Shown: piece after piece, positions 49,114 through 58,463 of the stretch
Layout of the letters: the number at the start of each line of letters is the position of its first letter
Numbering within the stretch: position 1 is the first letter of the stretch
DNA from: Chryseobacterium oleae
GTDB lineage: Bacteria; Bacteroidota; Bacteroidia; Flavobacteriales; Weeksellaceae
DNA: 64,000 nucleotides
NCBI RefSeq assembly: GCF_900115055.1
Contig: NZ_FOVD01000010.1
Location: forward strand, 62,001-126,000
Reading direction: 5' to 3'
Translations under genes and position numbers: made by a program
The notes under the pieces: model-generated
What the model saw: only the letters and a program-made list of their open reading frames with translations
Database searches by the model: none
What the model was told of the DNA's origin: nothing

Positions 49114-50421
49114 TTATTTTAATTTATAAAACTTCGACGGATCGAAATTGATGAATTGATTAGAATTTGCATTCGGTTTTGCCTTCTTTTTGAAAGCTAA
49201 AAAAGCAGTGACCGAAAGAATAAGAACGGCGGCTGTAATGATATAATTCAGATGAATATAAAAATTAAGCCACGAAGTCTGCGCAGAACCGAAGTTCTTG
49301 TACAGCAGGATCAATACACTTCCCAGGTAACCGAAAGAGTCTACGGTATAAATCAGAAATCCTACATTTCCTTTGATGTCAAAAGCGGCGATCATCCGGT
49401 CAAAATAAATTCCGTTGAAAGGAATATAGCAGATGTACATGCCAAAGCCTGAGATCACCATCCACAGAAAAGGAGATAATGCATCATTCTGAAACAGATA
49501 CGTTGATAATCCTACGGTAAGAATGCCTCCAAAAAGGATGTAATGGTAGTAGGCAAAGGCTTTTTTATTGTTTTTCACCTTCACCATAAAGCTTAAGATA
49601 ACAAGAACCATTATTGCAATCGGAATTTCTGTGAGCGTGAAAATGGAGCTGTCAAAGCTAAAATGCAGACCATCCCAGATCTCACGGTTGAAGTTATCCC
49701 TGAAATCCCTTAAAACGGTTAAACAGACATACAGGAAAATAATGCACACAATCGGAATGAAAAACCTGCGGATCATTGCCTTTCTTTCTGTACGGTCCAA
49801 AGGTTGTCTTTTGTTTTTAAGCAAAATATCTTCTTCCGTAGGTTTGGGAATTCTCTCTAAAAGAAGAGCGAAAATAATCAGGGGAATAATGAAAACCAAT
49901 CCGGTGCAGAACGGCATCCAGAATTCTGAAACAGGGAAAGTATCCATGATAGACTTCCCGACCGATTTTGTAAATCCTGAAGAAACCACAAAGCTTGTAC
50001 ACAGGAAAAGTCCGATGATTTCAGTGGTTTTCCGGCCTTCAATATAAGAGAATACAATTCCCCAGATCATTCCCAACGGAATCCCATTGATAAACATGAA
50101 GACGATATTGTAAGGAGCAGGAACAGCTGCAAACCCCAGTAAGGCAAGTTCAGCCACTCCAATGAACGCCAGTAAATAGACGATCCTTTTTTCAGGTTTC
50201 AGCTCTGAAATAAATTTGATCCCGATAAATTTCGAAATGAAATACCCCACCGCCTGAGCAATGATGATCAGGATTTTATAATCAACCCCGAAATAGGCGA
50301 GTCCTTCAAAAGAAGCAACTGTAAAAGGTTTCCTGAAACCGTACATGCAGAAGTAAACACCGAAAGCAGCCAGGGCAGCCTTCAGTGTTACTAATGTTTT
50401 TTTATTGATGCTTTGTGCCAT
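49114..50421 (-). CDS. DUF5690 family MFS-type transporter
   Basis: A 435-residue inner-membrane protein with about twelve spans. The start (LVTLKAALAAFGVYFCMYGFRKPFTVASFEG) and central loop (GRKTTEIIGLFLCTSFVVSSGFTKSVG) are those of the DUF5690 group of MFS permeases related to organophosphate transporters. A cytosolic basic loop lies near residues 190-215. It lies 10 bp after the TonB receptor gene and 2 bp before the FAD enzyme gene. Import of an organophosphonate or phosphate ester is a reasonable inference. Confidence 0.88.
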   Translation of the reverse strand: MAQSINKKTLVTLKAALAAFGVYFCMYGFRKPFTVASFEGLAYFGVDYKILIIIAQAVGYFISKFIGIKFISELKPEKRIVYLLAFIGVAELALLGFAAVPAPYNIVFMFINGIPLGMIWGIVFSYIEGRKTTEIIGLFLCTSFVVSSGFTKSVGKSIMDTFPVSEFWMPFCTGLVFIIPLIIFALLLERIPKPTEEDILLKNKRQPLDRTERKAMIRRFFIPIVCIIFLYVCLTVLRDFRDNFNREIWDGLHFSFDSSIFTLTEIPIAIMVLVILSFMVKVKNNKKAFAYYHYILFGGILTVGLSTYLFQNDALSPFLWMVISGFGMYICYIPFNGIYFDRMIAAFDIKGNVGFLIYTVDSFGYLGSVLILLYKNFGSAQTSWLNFYIHLNYIITAAVLILSVTAFLAFKKKAKPNANSNQFINFDPSKFYKLK

Positions 50422-50431
50422 TGATGATGGT

Positions 50432-53257
50432 TTAGAAGTTCAGTTTTATTCCAAGGTTACATCTTACGCCGTAATATTCTACCTGTTCAGGACGGTCTTC
50501 ATTCTTTCCGAAATGATAGATCAAAGGTTTGTTCAGGATGTTGTTTACATCGGCATACAGCATCAGGTGTTTTGTGAACTGGTAGGATCCTCCGAAATCT
50601 AAGCTGCTGTATTTCCCGTAATAAGAATCATTGATATCGTCTTCCGCATATTCTACGGCGTATTTTCCTTTGTAATTATAAGCCAGTCTTGCATTGAATC
50701 CTTTTTTCTCAAAGAAAACCTGTACATTATACAATTGCTTGGCCTGATAAGGAAGCGCTACTTTTCTTCCGCTTGGTTTTTCCATTTCTGAAGTCATGAA
50801 CGTCGCATTCAGCTGTGTTCCGAAATACTGAAGAAAGCCTGGTAAAAAGTCGAATCTTCTGTTGATTCCAAGTTCAACACCGCCCAGCCATGCTGCATTA
50901 CCGTTATTCGGTGCGGTAAACTGTACACCGGTCATTCCATTGTAGTTTCCGATGAAAGAATCCTGGAAAATTGGGTCCGTGATCGATTTATAGAAAACAC
51001 CTCCACTTACGATCCCGACATTGGAAAAATAATATTCTCCCATCAGGTCAAAATTCAGTGAATAGGTTGGATTAAGGTTTGGGTTTCCACCTTTGAATTC
51101 ATTGTCTGCTTCGCTGTACGTTCCGCCCGGTGTAATATCCCCGAAGTTCGGTCTTGAAAACGTTCTGGTTGCTGCAAAACGAAGGTTGGTTTTATCGTTC
51201 AAAGCATATTTGATGTGGAGCATTGGAAGAACGGCCAGGTATTTTTTGGTATGCTCAACCGGTGTCAGAACATCTTCAACCACATTGTATCCTTTTACTC
51301 TTGTATTGGTATTGGATAATCTGATTCCTCCTAAAATTGTGATTTTGTCACTTAGTTTATACGTTCCCATTCCGTAAGCATCAGCATGTTTTTCAAAAAC
51401 ATCGAAGTTTCTTCCCAGGGCCTTATTATATTCCAAAGCTTCAGAGTCGGTAGGGTTGATCTTCAGATTTCCCTGGTTCTGGATCCAGAACTGATCCATA
51501 CCTGTTGTAGAAAGAACCGGCCCGAAAGTATTCCCGATATGGGTATTCATTTCACTTAAATATTTCGGTCCGTTCGCCTGTGTGGTGATGTAAGGAGCAT
51601 AATCGGACAAAAGAGGAGCTGTACCGCCTTTCCAGTTATAGAAAATATCCGAAAATCTGGCATTTCTTTCTTTGTCTCTGTATTTGAACCCGTATTTTAA
51701 AGTCAGCTTATCTGATGCATTGATCTCATGATTGAAGGCTGCTACGATTTTATCTTTTTCCTCAACAAAAACTTTGTAGAATTCAAGGTCTGTAAATCTC
51801 ATCTGCGAGGCATCCATTTTAAAGCCCTGAGCACTGTAGAATCCGAATAAGGCATCAGGATTTTTATAGTCTAATTTTCCGCCATCTGCTTTCCAGTACG
51901 CTCTTGGTCCGCTTCCGTGGTTGGAAATATAATCAGGATTAATACCTACTCCGGATTGAGTGTATTTGATAACATAATAAGAATTGTTCTGCTTGTCAGG
52001 AATGTTCCCGTACTTAAAACGATTGTCATAATAGGATAGATCCCAGTCGATTTTTCCTTTATTTAAAGTATGAACTCCGCCTAAAGATATAGAAGTAAGT
52101 TCTGTAATCAGTAAGTTGTGGATATTCTGAAGTTCCACTCTTGCTGTATTATTTGCAGAACTGAATTTATCAAATCTGATTCTGTGCTTGTAGTGCGTCT
52201 CATCATCCGAAAGTGTTCCGTACATTCCTTTTACATAGAATGTGTTTTTTGGAGAAAGAACATATTCAAAAGCTGCATTCACACCCGTTGTTTTTCTTAC
52301 CCCGTTATAATCGCGGAGTTCCATTCTGAAAACACCTTCGTCGCCACTTCTTCTCGCCTCAAAATTATCTGTAGACCAGTTTCTGATGAAGTGCGCCACA
52401 TTGAATAGGTATCCGAATTTTTTATCTTTCGTTCGTGCTCCGTAAAGAAGTCCAAGATTGTAAACGCCTTTGTCAGCTTTTGCATTGTAACCGCTTCCAA
52501 TGGTCGCTTTGAACTCTGTTTTCATGGGCGGGGTTTTCGTGATAAAGTTGACTCCACCTCCGATTCCGTCTGCTTCCATATCAGGGGTAAACGACTTATT
52601 GACATGAACATAGGAGATCAGTTCGGTAGGGAAGAAGTCAAATGCTGTTGCTCTGGAAGTGGTTTCTTCCTCTGCAGTCGGCAACCTGTTCCCGTTGATG
52701 GTTGTTGAGGTCCAAAATGGAGGAAGTCCTCTTAAAGAAACAAATCTTCCTTCGCCCTGATCTCTCTCGATGGAAACGCCCTGAACACGCTGAACGGTTT
52801 CTGCTGCATTTCTGTCCGGTAGCTTTCCAATTCCGTCTGAGGCGATGACATTGGTAATATTCACCGCGTTTTTCTGAAGGTTTAAAGCTCTAGCTTCTGT
52901 ATTTTTTAAAGTTCCGGTTACCACAACTTCGTCGATGTTCTTTCTCTGTTGGGATAATTTGACAGCACCTAAGTCTACCGTTTCCCCGGGTTTCACATCT
53001 ATAGTAATGTCTGCTGTTTCGTAACCGATATAGCTGATCTGTAAATTATACTGCCCTTCTTTGATATCATTCACCGTGAATTTTCCATCAATATCTGTAG
53101 CGGTATTTTTTGATAAACCTTTTATTTTGACTGACGCGCCGGGAAGGGGTTGGCTGTCGTCAAAAACAGTTCCTATAATTAACTGCTTCTGCGCTGACAC
53201 AAAAAAGATCAAACAGACAAAAGCAAGGGTAAGTAATTTCTCTAATTGGGTCCTCAT
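50432..53257 (-). CDS. TonB-dependent receptor
   Basis: A 941-residue outer-membrane receptor from ATG near 53257; the longer reading starts at a TTG within the leader. Signal peptide to about 22 (FVSAQ). A carboxypeptidase-regulatory domain spans about 23-100 and is followed by the plug (about 110-230: GIGKLPDRNAAETVQRVQGVSIERDQGEGRFVSLRGLPP, ADGIGGGVNFITK). The barrel ends GVRCNLGIKLNF. The plug resembles TIGR01782-type receptors. It is the first gene of a four-gene operon and likely takes up the organophosphonate handled by the downstream enzymes. Confidence 0.93.
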   Translation of the reverse strand: MRTQLEKLLTLAFVCLIFFVSAQKQLIIGTVFDDSQPLPGASVKIKGLSKNTATDIDGKFTVNDIKEGQYNLQISYIGYETADITIDVKPGETVDLGAVKLSQQRKNIDEVVVTGTLKNTEARALNLQKNAVNITNVIASDGIGKLPDRNAAETVQRVQGVSIERDQGEGRFVSLRGLPPFWTSTTINGNRLPTAEEETTSRATAFDFFPTELISYVHVNKSFTPDMEADGIGGGVNFITKTPPMKTEFKATIGSGYNAKADKGVYNLGLLYGARTKDKKFGYLFNVAHFIRNWSTDNFEARRSGDEGVFRMELRDYNGVRKTTGVNAAFEYVLSPKNTFYVKGMYGTLSDDETHYKHRIRFDKFSSANNTARVELQNIHNLLITELTSISLGGVHTLNKGKIDWDLSYYDNRFKYGNIPDKQNNSYYVIKYTQSGVGINPDYISNHGSGPRAYWKADGGKLDYKNPDALFGFYSAQGFKMDASQMRFTDLEFYKVFVEEKDKIVAAFNHEINASDKLTLKYGFKYRDKERNARFSDIFYNWKGGTAPLLSDYAPYITTQANGPKYLSEMNTHIGNTFGPVLSTTGMDQFWIQNQGNLKINPTDSEALEYNKALGRNFDVFEKHADAYGMGTYKLSDKITILGGIRLSNTNTRVKGYNVVEDVLTPVEHTKKYLAVLPMLHIKYALNDKTNLRFAATRTFSRPNFGDITPGGTYSEADNEFKGGNPNLNPTYSLNFDLMGEYYFSNVGIVSGGVFYKSITDPIFQDSFIGNYNGMTGVQFTAPNNGNAAWLGGVELGINRRFDFLPGFLQYFGTQLNATFMTSEMEKPSGRKVALPYQAKQLYNVQVFFEKKGFNARLAYNYKGKYAVEYAEDDINDSYYGKYSSLDFGGSYQFTKHLMLYADVNNILNKPLIYHFGKNEDRPEQVEYYGVRCNLGIKLNF

Positions 53258-53682
53258 TTTTACATATATTAAATTTTCACTGCAAATCAAGCTAATAATT
53301 TTAATATATATAAATATTTTGTATTAAGTATTATTTAACAAATCAGGCCAATTTGTTACTTATATTTTACTGTATTTACCTTTTTGGAAATGAAAAATAA
53401 AGTTATAATTAGCCCTTAAATATCTTTATTACAGGGTGTTTTAGTTTAATTGATGAAATGTTTCCTGAATGAGAATTTTAGACAGAGATAGTCTTATGGG
53501 TTAACATAACGTTAATTTTAGAGGTAAACAGAAAACCGTAAAGTTTACTATTTGTAAACTTTTTGTCTAAATAAATAAGACAGCTTACGAAAATGTGTAC
53601 CTAAAAACGGAACGTTTCTACGTGTTAACCGTGTCAAGGTTCAAAACCTTGACACGGTTAATAAGGTTTAAAAATAATGGTT
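53258..53682. other. Spacer between receptor and XRE-cupin genes with a long hairpin
   Basis: No gene. It includes the leader of the receptor gene and, at 53625-53661, a 17-bp perfect stem (TTAACCGTGTCAAGGTT, loop CAA, AACCTTGACACGGTTAA), probably the terminator of the XRE-cupin gene. Confidence 0.6.
53625..53661. terminator. Long perfect hairpin (17-bp stem)
   Basis: 17 bp without mismatch around a 3-base loop, 20 bp beyond the XRE-cupin stop. Its AAGGTT-C-AAAACCTT core resembles the hairpin at 17660, suggesting a shared element type. Confidence 0.75.
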
Positions 53683-54252
53683 CTAAGCGGTATAAAAATA
53701 AAGAACAAGCATAATACAGCTTTCATCGCTGATGCTTACCGGAACGTGCGGGAATTTTCCATTAAAATAAAGAGAGTCACCTTCTTTTAAGATAATTTCT
53801 TCATTATCGATGATATATTTTACTTCGCCTTTCAGGATGTATTTGAATTCCCAGGCATCAGTAATTACTTTTTCCCTTTTGGAATTGGGTTCAATTGTCA
53901 GTAATACGGCTTCAAAACCTAGAGAGTGCAGGCTTTTGCTGAAGATATGCATATACTTGAATCCTTCCGCTTCCACTTCTTTTTCGATAACCTGCTGGCT
54001 GTCTTTGGGAAGATAAATGAATTTGGCGCTGGATTTTTTCTCCACGCCTTCAAAGAAATAGCTGGCATCGATCTCCAGAGACTGGATCATATCCAACAGT
54101 ACAGGAAGTGAAGGAATGGTTCTTCCGTTTTCGATCCTGGACACAAGGCCGTTGCTTACATTGGCTTTGGAAGCCAGCTCATTGATGGTTAAATTATTCT
54201 TTTTTCTGATATCCTTCAATCTTTTACCGATACCTATTAAAAAATCATTCAT
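53683..54252 (-). CDS. XRE-family regulator with C-terminal cupin domain
   Basis: A 189-residue regulator. HTH at about 7-60 (LKDIRKKNNLTINELASKANVSNGLVSRIENGRTIPSLPVLL) and a cupin_2 domain at about 108-187 (KREKVITDAWEFKYILKGEVKYIIDNEEIILKEGDSLYFNGKFPH). This is the class that controls uptake and catabolism of small molecules, sensing a ligand in the cupin. It lies directly upstream of the receptor operon, on the same strand, with about 425 bp between, so it is the likely regulator of that operon. Confidence 0.9.
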   Translation of the reverse strand: MNDFLIGIGKRLKDIRKKNNLTINELASKANVSNGLVSRIENGRTIPSLPVLLDMIQSLEIDASYFFEGVEKKSSAKFIYLPKDSQQVIEKEVEAEGFKYMHIFSKSLHSLGFEAVLLTIEPNSKREKVITDAWEFKYILKGEVKYIIDNEEIILKEGDSLYFNGKFPHVPVSISDESCIMLVLYFYTA

Positions 54253-54380
54253 AGTGTTTGCAATTTAACCTAAATTATGTTCCTTCCTTTAAGAGATGAA
54301 AAGCAAAGTTAATATTATTCTATATAGCTTCGGTCAACTGCCGGATCAATTCACTGAAAATTGTTATTGAAATTTTTCCC

Positions 54381-54388
54381 TATTTTTG
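54381..54388 (+). promoter_or_regulatory. -7 box (TATTTTTG) of the two-component operon
   Basis: An exact TAnnTTTG match 17 bp before ATG 54406, with TTG triplets 17 bp upstream as candidate -33 element. Confidence 0.55.
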
Positions 54389-54405
54389 TGAAATTCCTTA
54401 TTTGA

Positions 54406-55113
54406 ATGAAAAAGATTATCCTCATCGAAGACGAAACCAGCGTTGTCTCTTTTATAAAGAAAGGGCTTCAGGAAAGCGGCTATGAAATTTCCGTGGCTTT
54501 TGACGGGCGTACCGGTGTACAGCTGGTACAGGCCAATGATTTCGATCTGGTGGTTCTGGATATTATGCTGCCGGAAATGAATGGTCTGGATGTCTGCAAA
54601 GAGATCAGGAAAACCAATCAGCATGTTCCGATTTTGTTTTTGACCGCACTGGGAACTTCTGAGAATATTGTTCTTGGACTGGAAAGCGGAGGAGATGATT
54701 ATCTGGTGAAGCCTTTTAAATTTATTGAACTGGTGGCGCGGGTAAAATCTCTGCTAAGAAGAAGCAACGGAGTAAGTCCTCAGGAAATTGCCGAGCCGGA
54801 ACCGGACAATGAGCACGTATTTCAGTTTTCAGACCTGATGGTTAATGATTATACGAAGAAAGTGACGCGCGCCGGAGATGAGATTTCACTGACGTCTACA
54901 GAATATAAACTTCTGCTGTATTTCCTTAATAATCCTGAAAAAGTAATTTCCAGAGCTGAAATTCTGGATGCGGTTTGGGGCGTTAATTATGAGCTGGGAA
55001 CCAATGTAGTAGATGTTTACGTGAATTATTTAAGAAAAAAACTGGACAGTCACGATGATAATAAGCTGATTCATACGGTGATAGGAATGGGATATGTACT
55101 GAAAAAATCTTAA
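54406..55113 (+). CDS. OmpR-family response regulator
   Basis: A 235-residue regulator. Receiver domain (1-120): acidic pair E8-D9, phosphorylated D52 (VVLDIMLPEMNG), T80-type LTALG and K in LVKPFKFIELVARV. The C-terminal winged helix (about 138-233) shows DYTKKVTRAGDEISLTSTEYKLLLYFLNNPEKVISRAEI and the YVNYLRKKLD recognition helix. It is coupled to the histidine kinase gene (3-bp gap). Target genes are unknown. Confidence 0.95.
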   Translation: MKKIILIEDETSVVSFIKKGLQESGYEISVAFDGRTGVQLVQANDFDLVVLDIMLPEMNGLDVCKEIRKTNQHVPILFLTALGTSENIVLGLESGGDDYLVKPFKFIELVARVKSLLRRSNGVSPQEIAEPEPDNEHVFQFSDLMVNDYTKKVTRAGDEISLTSTEYKLLLYFLNNPEKVISRAEILDAVWGVNYELGTNVVDVYVNYLRKKLDSHDDNKLIHTVIGMGYVLKKS

Positions 55114-55116
55114 TGG

Positions 55117-56517
55117 ATGTTTAATAAAGTTGTTACAAATCAGACCAAAACGATGGTGCTTTTAATGCTGGTATTTACTGCCATCATTCTGCTTTTCAGC
55201 GGCTTGGTTTATTTTTCGATTGTCAACTTTTCCCATCAGAGGTTTTATGAACTGCTTAAGATCCGTACAACGACGATTGTTCAGATTGAGAAAAGCAAAG
55301 ACCATCTTGATCTTCCCGAAAACTATATCCTCAACAGTCTGAATGATGAGGAGCTTCCGATGGAAAGAGATTACGTTTTTGCGGTTCCTGCAGATTCCAA
55401 TTTCAAAAAAATCTCACAGGAAGTTCATATTCCGGATTATTTTTTCAAAAGTATTGTCAGAAAAGGGGAATCCAATTATAATGATAAAGAATTCTACTAT
55501 ATAGGGCAGACCTTTAAATATGATGATAAAGATTATATCGCCATTGCTTCTGCAAAAAACCATTATGTAATCTATTATCTCGGATTTTTAAAAAGAACAC
55601 TGATCACCTGTATTGTACTTTCCCTGTTCTTCAGTATGATCTTTTCTTTTTATCTGTCCAAAACTTTATTCAGACCGATTCTTAAAATTACCGGGAAGGT
55701 AAAAGAGATCAGTTCCGAGAACCTTCACCTTAGATTAGAAGCTCAGCCTGATAATAAAGAACTGAATGAGCTGGTAGATACGTTCAACGGAATGCTGAAT
55801 CGTATCGAAACTTCATTTGAAACTCAGAATCACTTGATCGGAAACGTCTCTCATGAACTGAGAACACCTCTGACATCGATTATGGGCGAAGCGGATGTGG
55901 CTCTTTCGATCAACAGGACGGCAGATGAATATAAAGATACCTTAGAAATTATTCTCGACGAAGCTGAAAAGCTGGATAAAAAGATCAAAGCCTTACTGAT
56001 GATCGCTCAAACCGGTTTCGACGGGAAGATCCAGAAAATGGATAAGGTGCGAATCGATCAGCTGCTTTGGGATGTGATCGAAACACTCAGAAAAATTGAT
56101 TCCAGAAATAATATCTACCTGGATATCAGTATGCTTCCGGATAATCCTAAAAAATTAAAAGTTCAGGGTAATGAGCAGTTATTGCATCTTGCGGTAGCCA
56201 ATATCATTAACAACGGCTGTAAATATTCTAATTTCCAGCAGGTAAAAGTTTCACTGGGCGCCTCAGATACTGATGTTTATATCATTGTAAAAGATTTCGG
56301 GATCGGAATTCCGGAGGTAGAGATGAACAAAATCTACGATCCGTTCTTCAGAGCGTCCAATACCAAAAACTACGAAGGCTACGGAATCGGACTTCCGCTG
56401 GCAAGAAATATCGTAAGGATGCACCACGGCGAACTGATCGTAAGTTCTCACGAAAACCAGGGAACCACTGTACAGATGCGTTTTCCTAATTTCTACAGTA
56501 CGAGACCGGAGAGTTAA
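55117..56517 (+). CDS. HAMP-domain sensor histidine kinase
   Basis: A 466-residue inner-membrane kinase. Spans at about 12-34 and 160-180 flank a periplasmic sensor of about 125 residues. HAMP linker 182-235, dimerisation helix with H246 (GNVSHELRTPLTSIMGE), N box INNGCKYSNF, G1 DFGIGIP and G2 GYGIGLPLARNI. All catalytic parts are intact. ATG 55117 starts right after the regulator stop. Confidence 0.95.
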   Translation: MFNKVVTNQTKTMVLLMLVFTAIILLFSGLVYFSIVNFSHQRFYELLKIRTTTIVQIEKSKDHLDLPENYILNSLNDEELPMERDYVFAVPADSNFKKISQEVHIPDYFFKSIVRKGESNYNDKEFYYIGQTFKYDDKDYIAIASAKNHYVIYYLGFLKRTLITCIVLSLFFSMIFSFYLSKTLFRPILKITGKVKEISSENLHLRLEAQPDNKELNELVDTFNGMLNRIETSFETQNHLIGNVSHELRTPLTSIMGEADVALSINRTADEYKDTLEIILDEAEKLDKKIKALLMIAQTGFDGKIQKMDKVRIDQLLWDVIETLRKIDSRNNIYLDISMLPDNPKKLKVQGNEQLLHLAVANIINNGCKYSNFQQVKVSLGASDTDVYIIVKDFGIGIPEVEMNKIYDPFFRASNTKNYEGYGIGLPLARNIVRMHHGELIVSSHENQGTTVQMRFPNFYSTRPES

Positions 56518-56957
56518 GGCTCTGGTTAGAGAATTTGAGGGTCGGAGCGTTTTAGGGTTTGAGAGTTTTGGTAAGTTATGAGTTATCAATGATGAGTTAT
56601 GAGTTCTGTACTCGGGCCTTTGAGTTGGAAGCTTTTCACCATTGACTTGCGAAACAAAATTGACCATTGACCATTCTCAATCTTAGCCTCAACCTAAAAA
56701 TCTGAAATCTGATGTCTTGTATCTTGGCTCTTGTTTCTTACAACTAAATTCACCATTCACTTGCGAAGCAAAATTCACTATTCACATTCTTACGCTTAAA
56801 GTCTCATGTCTGAGATCTGACATCTGAGGTCTTTCCCTTTCCCTTATGTTAACGGCCATTAACAATATTCTAATCTCATTTTAATCTCTTTAATCACATT
56901 TTAATTCCATTCCAAAGGGCTTCTAATCTTGCCGCTTTAGTTTTGTATCATCAAAAT
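56518..56957. repeat. Spacer with family-3 short repeats
   Basis: 440 bp without a gene, rich in short imperfect repeats. Two related copies of a TTCACCATTSACTTGCGAA-RCAAAATT unit occur at 56635-56672 and 56749-56785, along with repeated ATGAGTTATGAGTT and ATCTGA/TCAGAT words. A -7 box for the next gene is at 56938-56945 (TAGTTTTG). Confidence 0.65.
56938..56945 (+). promoter_or_regulatory. -7 box (TAGTTTTG) of the 56958 gene
   Basis: An exact TAnnTTTG match 12 bp before ATG 56958; the in-frame TTG at 56943 lies inside it and is rejected as a start. Confidence 0.5.
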
Positions 56958-57479
56958 ATGACAACAAACCTAAATCTAAAAGATATGACCAGAACAATTT
57001 TAATCGCCACGGATTTCTCTCTTGAGTCACTGAATATATTAAAAAAAGTACTGAAAGAGAAAGAAGCATCGGAAGACCAGAATCAGTATAACATTCTTTT
57101 GGTTTCAGGATATGAAGCCGGAGATTCTATCAGAGATCTTCTTTTCAATACGAAAAATACCATCTTCAATAAGATCAGATCTCAGGAGTTCTGTGATGCC
57201 TACGGAATCATCAGAAACAAATATCCTCACCTGGTTAATAAGATCATCTGCGATATTTTCACGGGAAGCTTTCAGAGGACTTTCAACAATTACGTGAAAG
57301 CAGAACATATAGAAGAAGCTTACTATTCACCATCCATTAAAAGTAAGGGCAAAGGAAAATTTGATATTGCACCTTACATCAAAAAATGCAAAGATCTGAA
57401 GGTTCAGGAAATCAAAGTGGAAATGCCTGAGAGACTTCCGGAAAGAGGAAGACTGGCTGAGATCTTTGTAGAAGCCTAA
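56958..57479 (+). CDS. Universal stress protein-like protein
   Basis: A 173-residue protein. After a short lead, RTILIATDFSLESLNILKKVLKE (about 12-34) is the first strand-helix of a USP-like Rossmann fold, and ILLVSGYEAGDSIRDLLFN the second. The ATP-binding GxxGxxG-S/T of typical USPs is not visible, and the C-terminal half is unlike standard UspA. A second in-frame ATG (56985) is also possible. It is followed after 31 bp by the DUF1275 gene, so they form a likely operon. Confidence 0.6.
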   Translation: MTTNLNLKDMTRTILIATDFSLESLNILKKVLKEKEASEDQNQYNILLVSGYEAGDSIRDLLFNTKNTIFNKIRSQEFCDAYGIIRNKYPHLVNKIICDIFTGSFQRTFNNYVKAEHIEEAYYSPSIKSKGKGKFDIAPYIKKCKDLKVQEIKVEMPERLPERGRLAEIFVEA

Positions 57480-57510
57480 AAATACATCAACACCATAAAA
57501 GAATAAAAAA

Positions 57511-58338
57511 ATGTTAAGAAATTATAGTAACAGCCGAACGTTGGGAGACAATATCAGATTGGGGACGCTGACTGCATTTACTGCAGGTACTATAAATATT
57601 GCCTCTCTGTTAATTTTCCTCTCTTTTACGTCCAACGTAACAGGTCACTACGCCATATTGGCAGCGGAAATCAGTAAAGGAAACTGGTCGCAGGTAGCTG
57701 TGGTAGGAGCATGGATCTTCCTGTTCTTCTTCGGAAGCTTTGTGTCGAACTTCATCGTCATCAATTTCAATAAAAAGAGTAAATATTTTGCACACTCTAT
57801 GCCGATTGTGCTGGAAATCATATGTTTATTGTTTGTAGGGATATACGGTCAGTTCTATTACCAGAAAACACTGGAAGAAACAGAATATCTGGTAGCACTG
57901 ATGCTTTTTGCAACCGGGCTTCAGAACGGGCTTACCGCGAGTATCTCCAACTTCTCGGTGAAAACAACCCACCTTACGGGTACCACCACAGACCTTGGAA
58001 TTTTGTTTTCCATGTTTACGAAAAAGAAATATAGAAAGAGCGGTGAGTTGATTGCAAGAGCAAAACTGCTGACGAGTATTATGGCGGCCTATGTTTTAGG
58101 AGCGGTGTTCTCAGGATTGACATATTATTATCTTGAATTCAGGGTATTTTATGTAATCAGTTTATGTCTTTTAATTGTCATTGGGTATGATGCCTATAAA
58201 ATTCATATCAGACATTTTAATACCAGATACCGCTACAGCAGGATTTATAAAAAACCAAATATGTTGGCTTCCCTGTATGATAAAATACACGGGATTCCGA
58301 AAAGAAAAGAAAAAAGAACGCTTGTTTTTGACGAATGA
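57511..58338 (+). CDS. DUF1275 (YoaK family) membrane protein
   Basis: A 275-residue inner-membrane protein with six predicted spans. Family marks are LTAFTAGTINIASLLIFLSFTSNVTGH (about 19-46), FATGLQNGLTASISNF (about 133-148) and HLTGTTTDLG (about 153-162). DUF1275/YoaK proteins are of unknown transport function, distantly related to SulP-like permeases. The C-terminus is basic. It forms an operon with the USP-like gene. Confidence 0.88.
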   Translation: MLRNYSNSRTLGDNIRLGTLTAFTAGTINIASLLIFLSFTSNVTGHYAILAAEISKGNWSQVAVVGAWIFLFFFGSFVSNFIVINFNKKSKYFAHSMPIVLEIICLLFVGIYGQFYYQKTLEETEYLVALMLFATGLQNGLTASISNFSVKTTHLTGTTTDLGILFSMFTKKKYRKSGELIARAKLLTSIMAAYVLGAVFSGLTYYYLEFRVFYVISLCLLIVIGYDAYKIHIRHFNTRYRYSRIYKKPNMLASLYDKIHGIPKRKEKRTLVFDE

Positions 58339-58392
58339 GCCCTAAAGAAATAAAGTAAATATCAGTATTATTTTTGTGTAAACTAGCTGTGA

Positions 58393-58425
58393 AACACCCC
58401 TTTTCGATGGTAGAGAAGGGGTGTT
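58393..58425 (+). terminator. Terminator after the DUF1275 gene
   Basis: AACACCCCTT pairs perfectly with AAGGGGTGTT around a 13-base loop, followed by CTTCTTC. Confidence 0.7.
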
Positions 58426-58463
58426 CTTCTTCAGTTAACGGATGTTTTTTCAGAGCCTGTTTA

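Noticed and set aside
49568..50047. A 159-codon plus-strand frame
   Set aside because: Antisense of the DUF5690 transporter. Biased composition and no domain.
53258..53290. TTG start of the TonB receptor 11 codons upstream
   Set aside because: The signal peptide begins properly at MRTQLEK, and the extension is not typical of a receptor N-terminus.
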